64,000 nucleotides of DNA from Malus domestica (GCF_042453785.1 NC_091665.1:30715001-30779000), one strand, 5' to 3'. Numbered from the stretch's first letter, positions 33,901 to 45,243 are shown. Made by a program: numbers and translations. Notes: a model not told the origin generated them from the sequence alone.

Positions 33901-34093
33901 CTCCTAAACAACTTTGAGTGGAGTCGTTCGAAAAGAAGTTTCTATAGCCCCCTTGCTCATTTAACACTGTATCCGGGTGCCGATGGAGATACAGCGACCC
34001 TTGCTCACTTATCACTGTGCTCAGGCCACACAGCGCGCCACTTACGGGTGACGCCCTAGCTTTAGCGCGATTTCGTTCTGGATTCATTTTCAT
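30935..34093 (-). CDS. RTE-type LINE polyprotein: AP endonuclease plus reverse transcriptase, intact
   Basis: An uninterrupted 1052-aa frame. Residues about 103-345 are an exonuclease-endonuclease-phosphatase domain (TWNIG, E135 in QETKW, D241/N243 in GGDLNG, D308 in QIDF, H335 in NQHRL). Residues about 615-870 are a reverse transcriptase with [30 protein letters not shown] and the catalytic FADD (795-798). A Cys/His-bearing C-terminus follows. The enzyme nicks target DNA and copies its own RNA from the nick. All key residues are present, so the copy could be active or recently was. The stop falls at the junction with the antisense element. The 5' untranslated part is 34094-34205. Confidence 0.93.
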   Translation of the reverse strand: MKMNPERNRAKARASPVSGALCGLSTVISEQGSLYLHRHPDTVLNEQGGYRNFFSNDSTQSCLGAYAPINFTRDTQKKYFDPIRRGRVKKLGQKGRVQESKMRLGTWNIGTLTGKSMEVVEVMVRRRINIMCLQETKWVGRKAKDLENSGFKLWYSGTNRTRNGVGIIVDKTLTQDVVDVKRVGDRIMAIKIVIGQELINVISAYAPQVGLDTSSKEKFWEDLGDLVQGIAQTEKLFIGGDLNGHVGRETGNYGGFHGGHGFGERNEDGEAILDFAMAYDLFLANTFFKKREEHVITYKSGSSKTQIDFLLMRKGDRITCKDCKVIPGESVTNQHRLLVMDVHIKRVRKKNKTWKCPRTRWWNLKEEKQAIFKEKVITQCVWDREGEANQMWDSMASCIRKVAKEVLGESKGFAPHQKESWWWNEEVQAKVKAKKECCKALYKDRTDENGERYRKAKQEAKKAVREAKLAAYDDMYKRLDTKEGELDIYKLARAREKKTKYLNQVRCIKDEDGKVLATENAVKDRWKGYFHNLFNEGHERSASLGELSNSEECRNYSFYRRIRKEEVGVALKKMKHRKAVGPDDIPIEVWKVLGETGITWLTDLFNRILKTKKMPNEWRMSTLVPIYKNKGDVQNCMNYRGIKLMSHTMKLWERVIEHRLRQETRVSDNQFGFMPGRSTMEAIYLLRRLMERYRDGKKDLHMVFIDLEKAYDRVPRDILWRILEKKGVRVAYIQAIQDMYEGAKTAVRTHEGQTESFPITVGLHQGSSLSPYLFALVMDELTGHIQGDIPWCMLFADDIMLIDETQEGVNAKLNLWREVLESKGLRLSRSKTEYMECKFSANGGQNELGVRIGDQEIPKSDRFRYLGSILQKNGELDGDLNHRIQAGWMKWKSASGVLCDRRMPLKLKGKFYRTAIRPAMLYGTECWAVKHQHVHKMGVAEMRMLRWMCGHTRKDKIRNEDIRGKVGVAEIEGKMRENRLRWFGHVQRRPTDAPIRRCDYETEVQGRRGRGRPRKTLEETLRKDLEYLDLTEDMTQDRTQWRSKIHIADPTQ

Positions 34094-34205
34094 AAGGATT
34101 CGACGTGATCATGGAGTGCCGGCTGTCGACTACCTGACGCCCTCCCCCTCCTTCTTTATCCGGGCTTGGGACCGGCAATGTAAGATAAACTTACAAGGCG
34201 GAGTT

Positions 34206-34222
34206 TCTCGAAAAAGATCATA
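34206..34222. repeat. 17-bp target site duplication, right copy
   Basis: TCTCGAAAAAGATCATA, identical to 26493-26509. It follows the 5' end of the LINE (minus strand). Confidence 0.85.
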
Positions 34223-34720
34223 TGGAAGGAAAAATAAGAAGAGAGGATTTGTATGAGAACTATTGCAGATTTAGGAAAACAGTGGGAAGGAGATTTTTTT
34301 TCAAGATCATTGAAAATCTTGCTTTTAGTACTCTTTAAAATTGACAAGGAATGAAAAATAGTTTTTCTGTTTTAGGAAGGATCTATTCTTAAGCTACGTC
34401 AATATAACAGAAAAAACTATGTTGTGTCACGTGGACGAATGCATGATCCAAAGAGGTGTCTGTTTAATCATTAAATTTGGTAATTCAGTGAAAGCATTAA
34501 TATTGTTCCCAAACATATTATGCCGATGTTAATATAGTTTTTATAAAGTGAAGCGGATATAAATGCCATATGGGATCTTAACATATATGATTATTACTTT
34601 AAATCCAACTTTCATGTTCGTATAAACTGAATGCTTAAAGAGTTGTTTATGTTGAGAAACTTACAATCTAGACAGCTAAAAATGACAAAATATAACACTA
34701 ATTGCATACCACCTTGCCAG

Positions 34721-35583
34721 GTGCTGGAGAAAGGTAGGGTGACATTACAACATACTCTGAGGAGTCACCAGAAACCGGTATCCTTTCTAGCATGGAGCCC
34801 CGACGACTCAAAGTTGCTTACATGTGGAAATGTTGAAGTCCTCAAACTATGGGATGTGGAAACAGGTACATGCAAGCATACATTTGGGGATCCCGGCTTA
34901 TTGTCAGCTCATGTGCTTGGTTTCCTGACTCAAAGCGACTTGTGATGTCAGCGAGTTGAAAGCATGGAGAGGGATAAGGATGCCCAAGATTTTAGATCTT
35001 GCTGTGACACCAGATGGGGAAAATCTTATCAGCATTTTCTCTGATAAAGAAATTCAAATTTTAAATGTGGGAACAAATGTCGAACGTGTCATTTCTAAAG
35101 ACAATTCTATCACATCCCTTTCAATTTCTGGAGACAGTAAGTTCTTTATTGTCAACCTAAATAGCCAGGAGATTCATATGTGGGATGTCGTTGGGGAGTG
35201 GGAGAAGCCGCTGAAGTTTACGGGCCACAAGCAGAGCAAGTATGTGATACGCTCCTGCTTCGGTGGATTGAACAACACATTTATTGCCAGTGGTAGTGAG
35301 AATTCACAGGTATGCTTCCCAAATTTGAGAATTTGCCTACATATGCTGAGATACAAATCATTCTTGTATCCAATGAACCAAATGGAACCTCGTCTAGGTA
35401 TACATTTGGAACTCATGAAATTCTAGGCCGATAGAGGTTTTGCATGGGCATTCAATGACCGTGAACTGTGTGAGTTGGAATCATAAGAGACCGCACATGC
35501 TGGCATCAGCAAGCGATGATCATACCATCCGTATATGGGGGTCGAGCCGACCTTACAAGATTCAACCTCAGAAGCTCAGTTGA
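34721..35583 (+). pseudogene. WDR26: WDR26-like pseudogene, 3' part (WD40 repeats)
   Basis: Starts at VLEKGRVTLQHTL, continues with a WD repeat (SHQKPVSFLAWSPDD..KLWDVETG), then breaks into a second frame between about 34905 and 34955 with coding bases missing. It resumes at MKAWRGIRMPKILDLAV through further repeats to GSENSQ and a GT donor at 35309. The last exon 35427-35583 gives [29 protein letters not shown] and a TGA. The first one or two WD repeats expected between the two halves of the locus are absent. Together with the TAG and frame change upstream, this is a decayed gene. Confidence 0.85.
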
Positions 35584-35837
35584 AAAGATCATATCTCCTA
35601 TTTTACATCCTCTCACCCATGTATATATGGCTTTTGTTCTTTTCAAGCTCCTATTCGTTATTGAGTGTGAATATGTTTTCTGAAAATTTTGGTGCAGATT
35701 TCCATTTTGAGCCAACCCCCCTAACGTTGAAAGTAGCTCCGAAACAGTAACCCTAATAACCACAAAATAATTCCATAAACCAGCAATCGCTGCCACCACA
35801 AAGCTCAGCACCACCACTTGTTCGTTTGGAGGAATTT

Positions 35838-35899
35838 CCGATGGGGACGTTTCCTGGCCGACCGACGAGTACACAGCTCCCCAAGAGGTTGGCGCCGGT
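35838..35899 (-). mobile_element. Leader fragment of Gypsy-like element copy A
   Basis: Minus-strand 'ggcgccaacctc..ggggagctgtg' up to 'cctccaaacgaaca', matching the leader after LTR B (39264-39335). It is cut off at 35838 against unrelated DNA. It shows that LTR A is followed by a primer-binding-like region. Confidence 0.7.
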
Positions 35900-37311
35900 T
35901 GATATTGTCTGTCGGGCTTTTGCTTATTGGCGGCTGTAAGAGAAGGATAGAGTTAATTCTGAAAGGTGCATTTGTGGGGCCTTAGGTGTAGGCCTTAAGG
36001 CTCACAATCAAAATTAACTTTAGGTGTTCAGGCGTGCCACTGCCATCTTTAGCATGACAAATGTAAAACAGATGTTTAGTTTAATTGTATATGCCCAAGA
36101 GACCAAGTTAGCTATGAAATGTGCCTTTGTAGGGCTTTAGGTGTAGGCCTTGAGGCTCGCAATCAAAACTTAACCAAGTACTGGTTGTTTCATTGTTGCA
36201 GAAGTTTTACAACTGTTATACTTTAATCACCCGAGCCCGAAGAGCAGAACGAACCCAGATGGGTGCCTTTGTAGGGCCTTAAGTATAGGCATTGAGGCTT
36301 CCCATCAGAATTAATTCTATACTCATGCGTTCTTGGCAATCATAATATAATAGAAGTAAAACTAAGAAATAGGCTGATTACTTGCGCCCCAAGTAACTTC
36401 GGACTTCTTATTATCAAAGATTGTCGTGGATGGGTTAAGTCCACATAAAGTTCTTTTTTATGCCTTGAGACCAATGACTTTTGATTGATAAATCTTGTAT
36501 GCCCGAAAGGTTAAAACTTAGATCTGGTCAAGCTATGAGTGCGGATTCCAACTTTATATTTTGCATGGTTGGGTACTATTAAACCGACCAGATCCAAGAA
36601 CCAAGAAGCCTTTTAATCATAAACTTGCTATAAATAACTTGGATACAGATGGAAGTATACATTATATTACTAGATTTATGAATGAAAAGACAGAACAAAG
36701 AGGGTCAGGCAAGGTTTCACCTTGTCGGGCAAGGCTGATCATCTTGCAACTTCATCTATTTGTGATTTACAAAGGATTTGAGTGTTAGAAGTGAAGATTG
36801 GGAGATGAGTTTACAAGAGGGAATCGATACTACAACAAGATTCAGACAAGGTAGCATAGCTTTTACAAAGGCTTTTGGTGAAGGTTGATCTTGAAAAGGA
36901 TGAAGGCTTGGTGCTGACTACAGCTTCGTATGCAAATCTGGCTTGAGCAGAGTTTGTGTATTTGTTTGTTTGATTGAGTGTCCTTATTTTTTATTTCTCT
37001 TTCCCTTTTTATAGATGATTTGGCTTGGCTGCCTGCAGCATTGATCTTGCCCGAATGCGGCTGAAGAGTAGTGACTTATCAGCTTTTTACTTGTACTACC
37101 ATTGTAAAGTATTTTTGGGCTGATTAGCTGGCTAGTCTAAACCACTTGACTTCTAGGTAGGTGAGCAAGTGGCTCAAGTGATCTGCACTTAGTCGGGAAA
37201 ATGGCTTCTTCCGCCTTCTGGGCTTCGGCTGAGCCTTGGATTTCCTTCCTTCTATACCTTCTTCTGGGCTAACTTCCTTTTGAGCAAAAAATTCTAGTTT
37301 TAACCCAAACA
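35900..37311 (-). mobile_element. LTR A of Gypsy-like element (minus orientation)
   Basis: 1412 bp; on the minus strand it starts TGTTTGGG and ends ATATCA. It is preceded by a polypurine tract GAAGGGGGCAC (37322-37312) and followed by the leader. It contains three spaced copies of 'tgcctttgtagggccttaggtgtaggccttgagg' (near 35969, 36122 and 36263). It is inverted relative to LTR B, forming a 1.4-kb inverted repeat with a 546-bp spacer. Confidence 0.82.
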
Positions 37312-37857
37312 GTGCCCCCTTCAATTAATATTCAGGCTAGAATTCCAGGTGCCAATATTGATTGAATAGCTACATGCGCATGTATGCCTGCTCTCGGAAC
37401 TTGTGTCTTCCGGACGTGATTAATGCAATCACGCGTTTCTTGCTCTTCCCACGACCTTTGAGCTATCATTTGATGTTCCTATAAATTCTGGTTCAAATCT
37501 TCATTTTTGAACAATTAACTTAAGTCAAAAGCTTCTTATGCCCAGCCAACAGATCATCTTCAACCTTCCCCTTTATCTCGCTTGGGCGTTTTTTTCTTCT
37601 AAAACTAGGGAAATGGGTTCCTCAGGACTCACGTGGAGTTTCCTAAAACGTGAGAAAAAGGATTTTCATCAAATAACTACTATTTCCAACACCTTTGGTC
37701 AAACACCGCACTATCCCCAACACCTTTGGTCAGGCAGTTTCCTCGTTCTGAGCTTGTTTGAACTTTTACAAGTTTGGTCGAAGGATCACCATCTTGGTAG
37801 TTGCCCCGATAAGTCGGACTTAACCATCATACCTAGTGAAGGTTCGCATTGAGGGTC
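37312..37857. other. Spacer between inverted LTRs A and B
   Basis: 546 bp. Its two ends read outward as polypurine-like tracts leading into LTR A and LTR B. They are not copies of each other, so the spacer is not a simple palindrome centre. It contains 'ccccaacacctttggtca' twice (37690 and 37717 area). No gene. Confidence 0.5.
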
Positions 37858-39263
37858 TGTTTGGATTAAAACTGGAACTTTGGGCTCAAAAGGAAGTTAG
37901 CCCAGAAGAAGGTATAGAAGGAAGGAAGCCCAAGGCTCAGCCGAAGCCCAGAAGGCGGAAGAAGCCCTTTTCCCGACTAAGTGCAGATCACTTGAGCCAC
38001 TTGCTCACCTACCTAGAAGTCAAGTGGTGTAGACTAGCCAGCTAATCAGCCTAAAAGTACTTTACAATGGCAGTACAAGTAAAAAGCTGATGAGTCACTA
38101 CCCTTGAGCCGCATTCAGCAGCCAAGCCAAATCATCTATAAAAAGGGAAAGAGAAATCAGAGATAAGGACACTCAATCAAACAAACAAATACACAAATTC
38201 TGCTCAAGCTAGATTTGCATACGAAGCTGTAGTCAGCACCAATCCTTCATCCTTTTCATGATCAACCTTCACTAAAAGCCTTTGTAAAAGGTCTGTTACC
38301 TTGTCTGAATCTTGATGTAGTATCGATTCCCTCTTGTAAACTCATCTCCCAATCTCCACTTTTAGCACTCAAACCCTTTGTAAATCACAAAGAGAAGAAG
38401 TTGCAAGACAATCAGCCTTGCCCGACAAGGTGAAACCTTGCCCGACCCTTTTTGTTCTATCTTTTCATTCATAAATCTAGTAATATGATGTATACTTCCA
38501 TCTGTATCCAAGTTATTTCTAGCAAGTTTCTGATTAAAAGGCTTCTTGGTTCTTGGATCTAGTCGGTTTAATGGTTCCCAACCATGCAAAATATAAAGTT
38601 GGAATCCACACTCATAGCTTGACCAGATCTAAGTTCTAACCTTTCGAGCATACAAGATTTATAAATCAAAAGTCATTGGTTTCAAGGCATAAAAAAGAAC
38701 TTTATGTGGACTTAACCCATCCACGACAATCCTTGATAACAAGAAGTCCGAAGTTACTTGGGACGCAAGTAATCAGCCTATTTCTTAGTTTTACTTCTGT
38801 TATATTATGATTGCCACAGAACGCTTGAATATAAAATTAATTCTGATGGGAAGCCTCAAGGCCTAAACTTAAGGTTGTACAAAGGCACCTATCTGGGTTC
38901 GTTCTGCTCTTCGGGCTCGGGTGATTAAAGTATAACAGTTGTAAAACTTCTGCAACAATGAAACAACCACTATATGTTCGAGTACTTGATTAAGTTTTGA
39001 TTGCGAGCCTCAAGGCTTACACTTAAAGCCCTGCAAAGACACATTTCATAGCCAACTTGGTCTCTTAAGCATATACAATTACACTAAACATCTGTTTTAC
39101 ATCTGTCATGCTAAAGATGGCAGTGGCACGCCTGAACACCTAAAGTTAATTTTGATTGTGAGCCTCAAGGCCTACACCTAAGGCCCCACAAAGGCACATT
39201 TCAGAATTAACTATGTCATTCTCTTACAGCCGCCAATAAGCAGAAGCCCGATAGAAAATATCA
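37858..39263 (+). mobile_element. LTR B of Gypsy-like element (plus orientation)
   Basis: 1406 bp, TGTTTGGA...ATATCA, the inverted partner of LTR A. It is directly followed by 'attggcgccaacc', the primer-binding-like site, and the leader with GACACGCCCGGTGGGACC (39348-39365). Short open frames in it (for example 38362-38589, minus) have equivalents in LTR A and are not genes. Confidence 0.85.
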
Positions 39264-41776
39264 ATTGGCGCCAACCTTTTGGGGAGCTGTGCGCTCGTCG
39301 GTCAGGAAACGTCCCCATCGAAAATTCCTCTAGACGAACATAGTTTTGACACGCCCGGTGGGACCCTTGATCAAATCTTACTTGTCAAAGAAATATGTCA
39401 AAAAACCTGAAGATTTAAAAAGGTTGGCTGTTCCAGAAAAAATAATTAATGAAGACTTGCAAACTACCTTGTTGCAAAGATTGGAAAACGCCTCCGTAGG
39501 CTTCAGAAGGAAAACAGACCTGGTTATGGGACCAACTATTCCCATTTCTTTACCTTTACTTGGGGAAAAAGATGATGGGGAAGAAGAAAGAAAAAAGCTT
39601 GAGGTCAGCCAGCCAAATGAAGAAATGACCTTGGTAAAAAATCCACCTAACCCATTAATATTCTTACAGAAAGATCAGGGGCAAGTCGAAGCAATGGTGG
39701 ACAAGCATGCAGATCCCTTTTCAAAGGCCTAGTAAATATGATTAATTTAGCATGGGCCGAGAAGGGGAAAGGAAAGGTTGCAAAGGAGATAGAAAAAGAA
39801 AGGTCGGCTGATAAATCCGCAAAAAGGGTGATCAAATTGCCCGAACATCCAAAAACAACCATAATCAAAGGGATGATTCCGTGCAGTAAATGCCAATGTG
39901 AGTGTAAGCTCGAAATACTACCAGTTGGAGGCCTCATTGATCATGAGCTGATCAGGAGGAAAAAAGAAGACGAAAGAAAAGAAGCCTGTGAGAAAGCTAG
40001 GCGGACAGTAGGAATAGATACTTCCCGAAGTGTTTTTCAGCTATTGGGAGGGGATTCCCAACTTTGAGCTTTATCAGAAATGTTTCGAAATCATGAAGCT
40101 TCTGAAGAGATGGAATACAAAGAGGCCAAAGGTCCAAAAGAAAGGGAGATATGGCATCCTCAATATGGCCATACAGGAAGAGAAGTCAAAAGAAATGATA
40201 GGATAACAAATCCTGTCAAAAAGAATAATCCTGCTCGTCTCGGGCGAAAATGGTACGTGGTTGGAAAAAATGGGCAACCAGCTAAGCAAATAGGAGCCTC
40301 CATGATTAGAAGGGTCTAGAGGCAGCACAAAGCCTACATGAAATCTTTAAAAATTCCCGCGACGTCTGAAGCCTCCAAGAATCAAAAGTTTGAAAAAACA
40401 TCATCTGGGGGAAGTAGTCAGTTCAACTGGAGGAGTAAAAAAGAGGTGGAGATGGCTAATAGCAAAACAGAAGGCGAAGGAAATCATGTACCACAAAGCC
40501 TACACCCTGGGAAGTACAGGATCTTGAGGAGAGCTCAAGAAGATATGATACTGATGCCAACTCTCGGATGGAGGACATAACCTATTTGTTTTGGAACTGT
40601 TTTGCCCGAAAGAAGACTCCCTTCTATATCATTGGTGGATCCTTTCGGTGAGGTGCCAAAAGAGATACCAGATCCTGGCATAAATCAACAGGAAATGGCA
40701 CCAGAACCACTACTCCTAGAAGATGCGATGGCTTAGTTAGATGAGTTTGTGGGCCAAATCGGGAGGAAGAAATAAGACTTTCCAGAGCTTAGCAATTTTC
40801 ATATTAACATGACGTATGTGTTATCTGCCATGTTTGGTGCCGAGCCTGATCAGCTCGCCACTATGGAAGGTGACTATTTGACAGCGGAGCTAATGATGGC
40901 CATGTCAGTGTTGAAGTAGCTGGAGAGGGAGAGTTGGGAAAAGCTGAATTATCCGAGACATCCAAGGATGGTCCATTAAGGATCTATACAGATAAAATGG
41001 TGTTCAGCCGCCCAAACATGTTGCTAGCCAACCATCTTCAGCCAATATATATTGCAGCTCATTTGGAGGGGGTGCCCTTCAAAAGGGTTTTGATTGATGG
41101 TGGAGTGGATGTTAACATACTACCAACCAAGCAAATGAAGAAGATGGGGAGAGGTGTAGAAGATCTCTTTCCCATAGATTTCACGGTTTCAAGCTTCTCG
41201 GGCACTATCACTAAAACTCATGAGATATTGCCCTTAGAAATGGACTTGGGGTCCAAACAAATCATGATGGCGTTCTTTATGGTGGATTGCACTTCCACCT
41301 ATGGAGCATTACTCGGAAGAGATTGGATCCATCAAAGTCTCGCCATACCCTTCACTCTACATCAGCAAGTTGTTGTTTACCATGAGGCAATGACGGAGGG
41401 ACCAGGCTTTTGAGAGATGGTGAAGGTCGAATCACGGCCATTTCTCCTTACCGCCAATGTTGCAAGGGCAAGTTTTTACAATCCCAATGTAGGAATTATG
41501 CAATGTTCAAGAGCAAATAAGAACGGCTGCCCTACCAAGGTGATGATCCAAAAACTCTTAGAACAAGGAATGCTGCTCACTAGAGAGGAATGGGATAGAG
41601 CCTGCATCGTCCCAACATCCCAACACCATCAATGACAGAACAAAAGAGAAATGATCAGGTAATGGCAATTAGGTTCTTGATCAAAAGACTGTTGGTGTAT
41701 GGGAGAGGAAGAAAGCAAGAAAGGGAGCTCTTAGAAAAAGAAGAGCAGGAATGGCAGCTAGGAACTCCGACCAGCC
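39264..41776 (+). pseudogene. Gag-protease remnant of copy B
   Basis: Frames in series: 39346-39732, 39738-40067, 40080-40319, 40338-40580, 40934-41413 and 41417-41635, separated by stops and shifts. The 39.7-40.3 kb part is Lys/Glu-rich with CSKCQCEC and resembles a nucleic-acid-binding gag region. 40934-41413 carries a retropepsin-like site VLIDGG..VNILP and LLGRDW near its C-terminal end, typical of the plant gag-aspartyl protease family. No reverse transcriptase follows. The copy ends at the hairpin loop. Confidence 0.8.
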
Positions 41777-41870
41777 ATTCGTATGGCTGCATCCAAGTCA
41801 TATATGCACTCGGCCATTCGTATGGCCGCATCCAATTCTTCTCCGCAAAGCTCTCATTTGCTTTTATCAT
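41777..41870. other. Loop of the 3-kb inverted repeat
   Basis: 94 bp between inverted arms that end GGAACTCCGACCAGCC (41761-41776) and start with its reverse complement (41871-41886). It contains a direct repeat 'ggccattcgtatggc.gcatccaa' (starting about 41772 and 41811). Confidence 0.8.
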
Positions 41871-44391
41871 GGCTGGTCGGAGTTCCTAACTGCCATTCTT
41901 GCTCTTCTTTTTCTAAGAGCTCATTTTCTTGGTTTCTTCCTCTCCCATACACCAACAGTATTTTGATCATGGACCTAATTACCATTACCTGATCCTTTCT
42001 CTTTTGTTTTGTCATTGATGGTGTTGGGATGTTGGAACGATGCATGGTCTATCCTATTTCTCTCTAGTGAGAAGCATTCTTTGTTCTAAGAGTTTTTGGG
42101 CCGTCACCTTGGTAGGGCGACCGTTCTTATCTGCTCCTGAACACTGCAGAATTCATAAATTGGGATTGTAGAAACTTGCCTCTACAACATTGGCTGTAGG
42201 GAGAAATGGTCGTGATTCGGCCTCCACCATCTCCCAAAAGCCTGGTCCCTCCGTCCTTGCCTCATGGTAAACAGTAACTTGCTGATGTAGAGTGGAGGGT
42301 ATGGCGAGACTTTGATGGATCCAGTCCCTTCCGAGTAATGCTCTATAGGTGGAAGTGTAATCCACAAAGAACGCCAGCATGATTTGTTTGGATCCCAAGT
42401 CCACTTCTAAGGGCAACATCCCATGAGTTTTGGTGATAGCGCCCGAGAAGCTTGAAACCGTGAGGTCCGTGGGAATGAGATCTTTTACACCTCTCCCCAT
42501 CTTCTTCATTTGCTTGGCTGGTAGTATGTTAACAGCCGCTCCACCATCAATCAAAACCCTTTTGAAGGGCACCCCCTCCAAATGAACTGCAACATATATT
42601 GGCTTAAGATGGTTGGCTAGCAATATGTTTGGGCGGCTGAACACCATTTTATTTGTATAAATCCTTAATAGACCATCCTTGGATGTCTTGGATAATTCAG
42701 CTTTTCCCAACTCTCCCTCTCCAGCTACTTCAACACTGACATGGCTATCATTGGCTCCGCTGTCAAATAGTCACCTTCCATAGTGGCGGGCTGATCAGGC
42801 TCGACACTAAACATGGCGGATAACACATACGTCATGTTGATATGAAAATTGCTAGGCTCTAGAAAGTCTTCTTTCTTGCTCCCGATTTGGCCCATAAACT
42901 CATCTAACCAGGCCATCGCATCTTCTGGGAGTAGTGGTTCTGGTGCCCCTTCATGTTGATTTATGCCTGAATCTGGTATCTGTTTTGGCACTTCATCGAA
43001 AGGATCCACCAATGATATAGAAGGGAGTTTCCTTTCGGGCGAAACAGTTCCAAAACAAATAGGTTCTGTCATTCATCCGGGAGTTGGTATCATTATCATA
43101 TCTTCTTGAGCTCTCCTTAAGATCTTGTACTTCCCAAGGTGTAGGCTTTGTGGTACATGGTTTCCTTCGCCTTCTGTTTTGCTATTAGCCCTATCCACCT
43201 CTTTTTTACTCCTCTAGTGGAACTGACTACTTCCCCCAGATGATGTTTTTTCAAAGTTTTGATTCTTGGAGGCTTCAGACGTCACGAGAGTCTTTAAAGA
43301 GTTTATGTAGGCTTTGTGCTGCCTTTGGACCATTCTAATCATAGAGGCTCCCATTTGTTTGGCGGGTTGCCCATTTTTTCCAACCATGTACAATTTTCGC
43401 CCGAGACGGGCAGGATTATCCTTTTTTATAGGATTTGTTATCCTATCATTTCTTTTGACTTCTCTTCCTGTATGGCCATATTGAGGATGTCCTATCTCCA
43501 TCTCTTTTGGACCTTTGGCCTCCTTGTCTTCCGCCTTTTCAGAAGCTTCATGATTTCGAAACATTTCTGATAAAGTTCTAGGTTGGGAATCCCCTCCCAA
43601 CTGCTGAAAAACAATTTGGGAAGTATCTCTTCCTGCTGTCCGCCTAGCTTTCTCACGGGCTTCTTTTCTTTCTTCTTCTTCTTTCCTTCTGATCAGCTCA
43701 TGATCAATGAGGACTCCTGATGGCGGTATTTCGAGCTCACACTCGCATTGACATCTACTGCACATAACCATCCATTTGATTATGGCTGCTTTTGGATGTT
43801 CGAGCAATTTGATCACCCATTTTGTGGATTTTTCAGCCAGCCTTTCTTCTTTTGTCTCCTTTGCAACCTTTCCTTTCCCCTTCTCGGCCCATGCTAAATT
43901 AATCATATTTACTGGGGTATCTGAAAAGGGATCTCCATGTTTGTCCACCATTGCTTCGACTTACCCCTGATCTTTCTGTAAGAATATTAATGGGCTAGGT
44001 GAATTTTTTACCAATGTCATTTCTTCATCTGGCTAGCTGGCCTCAAACTTTTTTCTTTCTTCTTCCCCATCATCTTTTTCCCCAAGTAGAGGTAAAGATA
44101 TGGGAATAGTTGGTCTCATAACCAGGTCTGTTTTCCTTCTGAAGCCTACGAAGGCGTTTTCCAATCTTTGCAGCATTTGCAACAAGGTAGTTTGCAAGTC
44201 TTCATTAATTATTATTTTTGGAACAGCCGACCTTTTTAAATCTTCAGGTATTTTTGACATATTTCTTTGATAAGTAAGATTTGATCAAGGGTCTCACCGG
44301 GCGTGCCAAAACTATGTTCGTCTGGAGGAATTTCCGATGAGGATGTTTCCTGGCCAACGAGTACACAGCTCCCCAAGAGGTTGGCGCCGGT
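41871..44391 (-). pseudogene. Gag-protease remnant of copy C (inverted to copy B)
   Basis: Minus-strand frames 44260-44033, 43951-43214, 43072-42725 and 42710-42153 parallel copy B but are longer and less broken. The 245-aa frame 43951-43214 carries CSRCQCECE. The 185-aa frame 42710-42153 has the protease site VLIDGGAAVNILP, keeping the canonical DGGA form that copy B has lost, and LLGRDWIHQS. No polymerase. It aligns with copy B in reverse along its whole length. Confidence 0.82.
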
Positions 44392-44871
44392 TGATATTGT
44401 CTGTCAAGCTTCTGCTTATTGGCGGCTGTAAGAGAAGGACAAAGTTAATTCTGAAAGGTGCCTTTGTGGGGCCTTAGGTGTAGGCCTTGAGGCCCACAAT
44501 CAAAATTAACTTTAGGTGTTCAGGCGTGCCACTGTCATCTTTAGCATGACAGATGTAAAACAGATGTTTAGTTTAATTGTATATGCCCGAGAGACCAAGT
44601 TAGCTATGAAATGTGCCTTTGTAGGGCCTTAGGTGTAAGCTTTGAGGCTTGCAATCAAAACTTAACCAAGTACTCGAACATATAGTGGTTGTTTCATTGT
44701 TGTATAAGTTTTACAACTGTTATACTTTAATCACCCGAGCCCGAAGAGCAAAACGAACCCAGATATGTGCCTTTGTAGGGCCTTAAGTGTAGACCTTGAG
44801 GCTTCCCATCAGAATTAATTCTATACTCAAGCGTTCTGTGGCAATCATAATATAACAGAAGTAAAACTAAG
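44392..44871 (-). mobile_element. Truncated LTR C
   Basis: 480 bp of the LTR 3' part in minus orientation, ending abruptly at 44871 after 'gaagtaaaactaag'. The last 42 bp match 38784-38825 exactly in reverse. This defines the outer limit of the long inverted repeat (38784-41776 against 41871-44871). Confidence 0.82.
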
Positions 44872-45050
44872 ATGTACAAGAAGTACCAATAACAACACTC
44901 TAAAAAAGTTTTATTTTTCAATTTTATTATATAATAATGCTATGTATTTAAGTGAAACATTGAAGTTAGAGTTTTTGAAGCGTTTTTTTTCTTGCCTGGT
45001 TATTTAAGATTGAAGTGCAAGTGAATCCTAAAGTTTGTTTTGATTTAAGT

Positions 45051-45228
45051 GTTTTTTTCTTTATTTCAACAAAACGATATTACCTACATTAAGGGGATGT
45101 GAGAGTGAGTTAAGCCTCATAATTGGCCAATCATAATAATGTTGTTCAAATTTACCTTTAACGAGAATCGAACCTAGACCTCACTTTCAAGTGAATCGAA
45201 GTACCACTAGACCGTAGTACTAAGTGAC
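45051..45228 (-). mobile_element. tRNA-derived SINE with 15-bp target duplication
   Basis: On the minus strand a box A-like GGTCTAGTGGTAC (45213-45201) and box B GGTTCGATTCTC (45174-45163) are spaced as in a tRNA promoter, and the 3' end is A-rich (aaagaaaaaaac). Flanks TGTTTTGATTTAAGT (45036-45050) and TGTTTTGATTCAAGT (45229-45243) form a direct repeat with one mismatch. 178 bp. Confidence 0.75.
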
Positions 45229-45243
45229 TGTTTTGATTCAAGT

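Larger units (their letters stand above)
26510..34205 (-). mobile_element. Composite RTE-type LINE insertion, 7.7 kb
   Basis: On the minus strand it runs as follows: LINE 5' region and full ORF (34205-30935); antisense copy of a non-autonomous element (about 30930-27117); then a second LINE 3' end (27116-26510) with a (TTG)n tail. A perfect 17-bp direct repeat flanks the whole, so it behaves as one target-primed insertion into an intron of the WDR26-like locus. The two LINE 3' parts differ at many sites, so they are not a recent local duplication. A 3' read-through transcript is the simplest source; nested insertion plus gene conversion is the alternative. Confidence 0.7.

Noticed and set aside
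26243..34720. The 8-kb gap as a normal long intron of a working WDR26-like gene
   Set aside because: Coding exons on both sides carry stops, truncation and frame breaks, and expected WD repeats are missing.
36561..38589. 75-codon frames (36561-36788 plus, 38362-38589 minus) as genes
   Set aside because: They are the same LTR segment in the two inverted LTRs, without domains.
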